From contig JAHBBC010000082.1 of assembly GCA_019915015.1 (NCBI GenBank), positions 1 through 30,665 of the forward strand: a stretch of DNA of 30,665 nucleotides, in the 5' to 3' direction. Position 1 is the first letter of the stretch; every line of letters begins with the position of its first letter. Positions 28,346-30,665 of the stretch are shown piece by piece. The stretch comes from Auriscalpium vulgare (Eukaryota > Basidiomycota > Agaricomycetes > Russulales > Auriscalpiaceae). The notes below the pieces were generated by a model. The model saw nothing but the letters and a program-made list of their open reading frames with translations. It did no database searches and was not told the origin of the DNA. The position numbers and the translations under genes were made by a program.

Positions 28346-30665
28346 TCGCTGGTGAATTTCGCCGCCGTTGTCCTCAAGAGTCTCTCTGAAGCCTTGCCGT
28401 TCATGGAGGCGGCCGCGGTATGTATGTTCAATTACATATGAACTCATAATACTTACTCATGCGATCGTGTGCAGATCTCTTGGTGCTCGAATCTATGGCC
28501 TCACCCGCGGCAAGAAGACCCTGCCTGCGCCGACGTTCGATCAAGTGTCGGGCGGCCGTGTGGTGCTGGCAATTTGCCACAACGCGAGACACATCGGGGC
28601 AAGTTGTCGTCGAGAGACCAAAGGTGCGTTTCTGACAAATTTTGCTGCAGATTGAGCTGCCAAAATCTCTCGATCGTATACGCAGCTGAGAGCGACGGGG
28701 CGCGCCGACCTGCGCCTGCACGCACTGGTGACGGTGCCGCTTTGTGGTGAGCGACACACCATCTGCTTGACTTATTGCTGATGAGTTTCTTTGCAGAACG
28801 ACCTCCCTTCCCCCACGCCAGCATGAGCAGGCGGCGCTTTCCGCAGACAAAGCCGCAAGACATCAGGACGGCGGCGCGCACGGGGCCTGCCCCGACGCAA
28901 ACGCTGCCCCCGCGCCTCAGGCTGGTGCCCGTTGTGTGGCCTCATGTGTTGCGCCTCCCTGCGCGCGGCGAGAGGCTAGTCCGATGCCTGAGAGCTTCTT
29001 GGAGCCACCCGGTACGTGAGTCCGACCGTCTTTGGAGAGCTGTTGCTCACACATAGCTCATTCTCATTCATGCAGATCCGACGCAGATCCGACACGCGGG
29101 CGTGGGGAGTGGCCAACGTGCGTCCAGCGTCCGCACGTGCGCGGAGGACGCAAAATACTCAGGCTGCTCGAACACATCGGACGTCATTCAGCCGACCGAC
29201 TCACGGCCCACTCAACGGCAAACGCGTGGAATGCTCGAAGCGCAGCAGACGTTGCAGGTCCGTATGTAGTCGTGCACTCCCTCAAGAACTCCGGATCATT
29301 CTCATCCACGCAGAAACAATGCAGGCGCGGTGCCAGGTGTCCCCGCAAGCGAGGAAGCGCTTCCAGTTAGCTCTCAAACACCACAGAGGTCGAGTCGCGC
29401 ACGCGAGAGAACACTGCAAGCAGAGACAACACCAGCAGCCATCGTGAAATTTCGAAATGGCACGCCGACTGTGGCGGACGAGATAGAGGGTGCGCAACGT
29501 CGTTCTGTGTTCGTTCGCTGCGATCTGACGCCTGTATTTCTCGCAGTCAACACACTTTTGCTGGCACGCCGGCCACATTTCGAGCATCGAGATTGGGCTG
29601 CAGGGCATAAAATTTACCTGCTTCCCTGAGGGTGTGTGATTCATAATCATAATGGGAACAAAGCTCACTTTACATCAGGCGCAGGCACACGACGGGCCGA
29701 GTTGCTGGAGGAGAGGAAGGTCTTCTCTGCAACACAGGTATTATTCCAAGCGCAATCCACGCCGTCCGGCTTCCGTCAGACTGTCTCCGTCGGCCCTGGG
29801 CTGTCATTCTACGGCGACGAGTTTGAGCACCCCAATGCACATGTCAATCACCAAGATGACGAGACTCGCGGCCGCGAGGACATCACCTCAGCTTCACATA
29901 CGCCAGAAAAGCCGCGGGGCAGAGGTCGAACCCGGCGGCGTACGAGCGCAGACCACACAAATTTTCAGCGCGACGCTGTTTCGCTGCGCGTGCACTCCCG
30001 CTCCCCGACGCCTTTCTCCCCCGAGCGCATGCACGACGACTACAACCAGGTCCACACGCCGACAAACATCCTGCCCGTATCGCATAGCCCGCACCGTGCA
30101 TACGCGCAGAGCCCGGCGAGCGCGCACTCCTCCTTCCTGTTCACGCCCATCATCCGCACCGTCGATCTGCCTCCGTCTCCTGGCCTCGAGTACGAGACCC
30201 GCTCGGTCTCACGCCCACTGTCACGGCCACTGTCATGCCCGCCCTCGCGCACCGCGCGCCCCGCTCATCGTTCAATCTGCCATCCTCCGCGTCGAGCTTA
30301 CGCTTCCCCTACAACGGCACCGCAGCCTCCTCTGAGGACGACCACGAGCCCTCGTCCGAGTCCAAGTCTGCGCACACGCACGTACGCCAGAGATCCGCCG
30401 CACCATCGCACCTCCCATCTCCAGGACACGGGCACGAGCCGAGCGTGGATGACGCACATGCGCGCAAGAGCGCGTTACAGTCTCGTGTCGGTGTTGCACT
30501 CGCTGTTCGGCGGGATGCAGTACCGCATGCGCTCAAACTCGCCCGTGATGGAACGGCGCGGACGTAGCCTCGTCCGCGGAAAGTTGGGCGACCCGAGTTT
30601 GAGCAGCAGCTGGAGAAGGAGGAAGCGAGCTTTCTGGCCCCCCTACGCTGGTGAGAGTGGGCGAG
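28346..30665 (+). CDS. Unidentified multi-intron gene, continuing past the right edge
   Basis: A run of plausible plus-strand introns marks a split gene: 28418-28474 (GTATGT...GCAG), one near 28622-28683 (GTGCGT...CGCAG), one near 28748-28797 (GTGAGC...TTGCAG), one near 29012-29076 (GTACGT...ATGCAG) and one near 29633-29680 (GTGTGT...ATCAG). Open stretches between them include NTSDVIQPTDSRPTQRQTRG, GHISSIEIGLQGIKFTCFPE and, from about 29680, RAELLEERKVFSATQVLFQ, SVGPGLSFYGDEFEHPNAHV and a Ser/Pro/Arg-rich region (SRSPTPFSPERMHDDYNQ). From about 29630 to the window end one frame has no stop, but near 30230 a neighbouring frame (SSFNLPSSASSLRFPYNGTA) looks more protein-like, so a frame break is possible. 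I recognise no domain, and start and exon phases are unsettled. A disordered C-terminal region is the only safe statement. Confidence 0.35.

Noticed and set aside
1..30665. CRISPR arrays, tRNA or rRNA genes, bacterial-type operons
   Set aside because: I saw no spaced direct repeats of CRISPR type and no tRNA or rRNA signatures; gene structure is eukaryotic throughout.

Overview
The window is nuclear DNA of a filamentous basidiomycete, most likely an Agaricomycete. The evidence is densely split genes with 48-71 bp GT-AG introns (several with GTGCGT or GTACGT donors), GC-rich coding DNA, a TPR-CHAT protein of the type expanded in mushroom-forming fungi, and a Ty1/copia LTR retrotransposon. Assignment is by recognising conserved motifs by eye; no database search was possible.

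Layout. (1) 1-3864: a short Ty1/copia element with near-identical LTRs and a CATTG target duplication. It has lost part of reverse transcriptase and most of RNase H, and its gag-pol frame is broken at about seven places. It lies inside (2) a TPR-CHAT gene whose remaining 3' part runs to 6458. (3) 7011-9179 (-): a NADAR-domain protein with a long Met/Pro/Gly-rich repeat region. (4) 10425-11435 (+): SAP18 with an RS/RGG tail. (5) 11626-13811 (-): a CorA/ALR/MNR2-like gene with no membrane segment. (6) 14523-16905 (+): a 12-exon GMC oxidoreductase with both active-site histidines. (7) 17133-19795: a second, decayed copy of the SAP18 tail plus the CorA-like gene. (8) 20064-21670 (+): a LARP7/La-related protein with one reading-frame problem. 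(9) 21837-22472 (-): mitochondrial ribosomal protein uS7. (10) 23319-24365 (+): an NmrA-like NAD(P)-binding protein with an apparent GC-AG intron. (11) 24649-25855 (-): a stomatin/SPFH protein. (12) 27149-27766: an inverted 3' fragment of an NmrA-like gene bordered by a 4 x 29 bp minisatellite. (13) 28346 to the right edge: a multi-intron locus I cannot identify.

The genes do not form a metabolic cluster. The conserved ones are ordinary housekeeping or regulatory genes (SAP18, LARP7-like, uS7m, stomatin). The most informative features are structural: a recent retroelement insertion into a CHAT-protease-like gene, a 2.7 kb direct duplication around a GMC oxidoreductase with a 412 bp tract of perfect identity, CorA-like genes that lost the membrane pore before they were duplicated, and an NmrA gene fragment next to new tandem repeats.

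Main uncertainties: the 5' ends of the CorA-like and stomatin genes, whether the same-direction one-base frame losses in the retroelement are biological or assembly errors, and the identity of the right-end locus.
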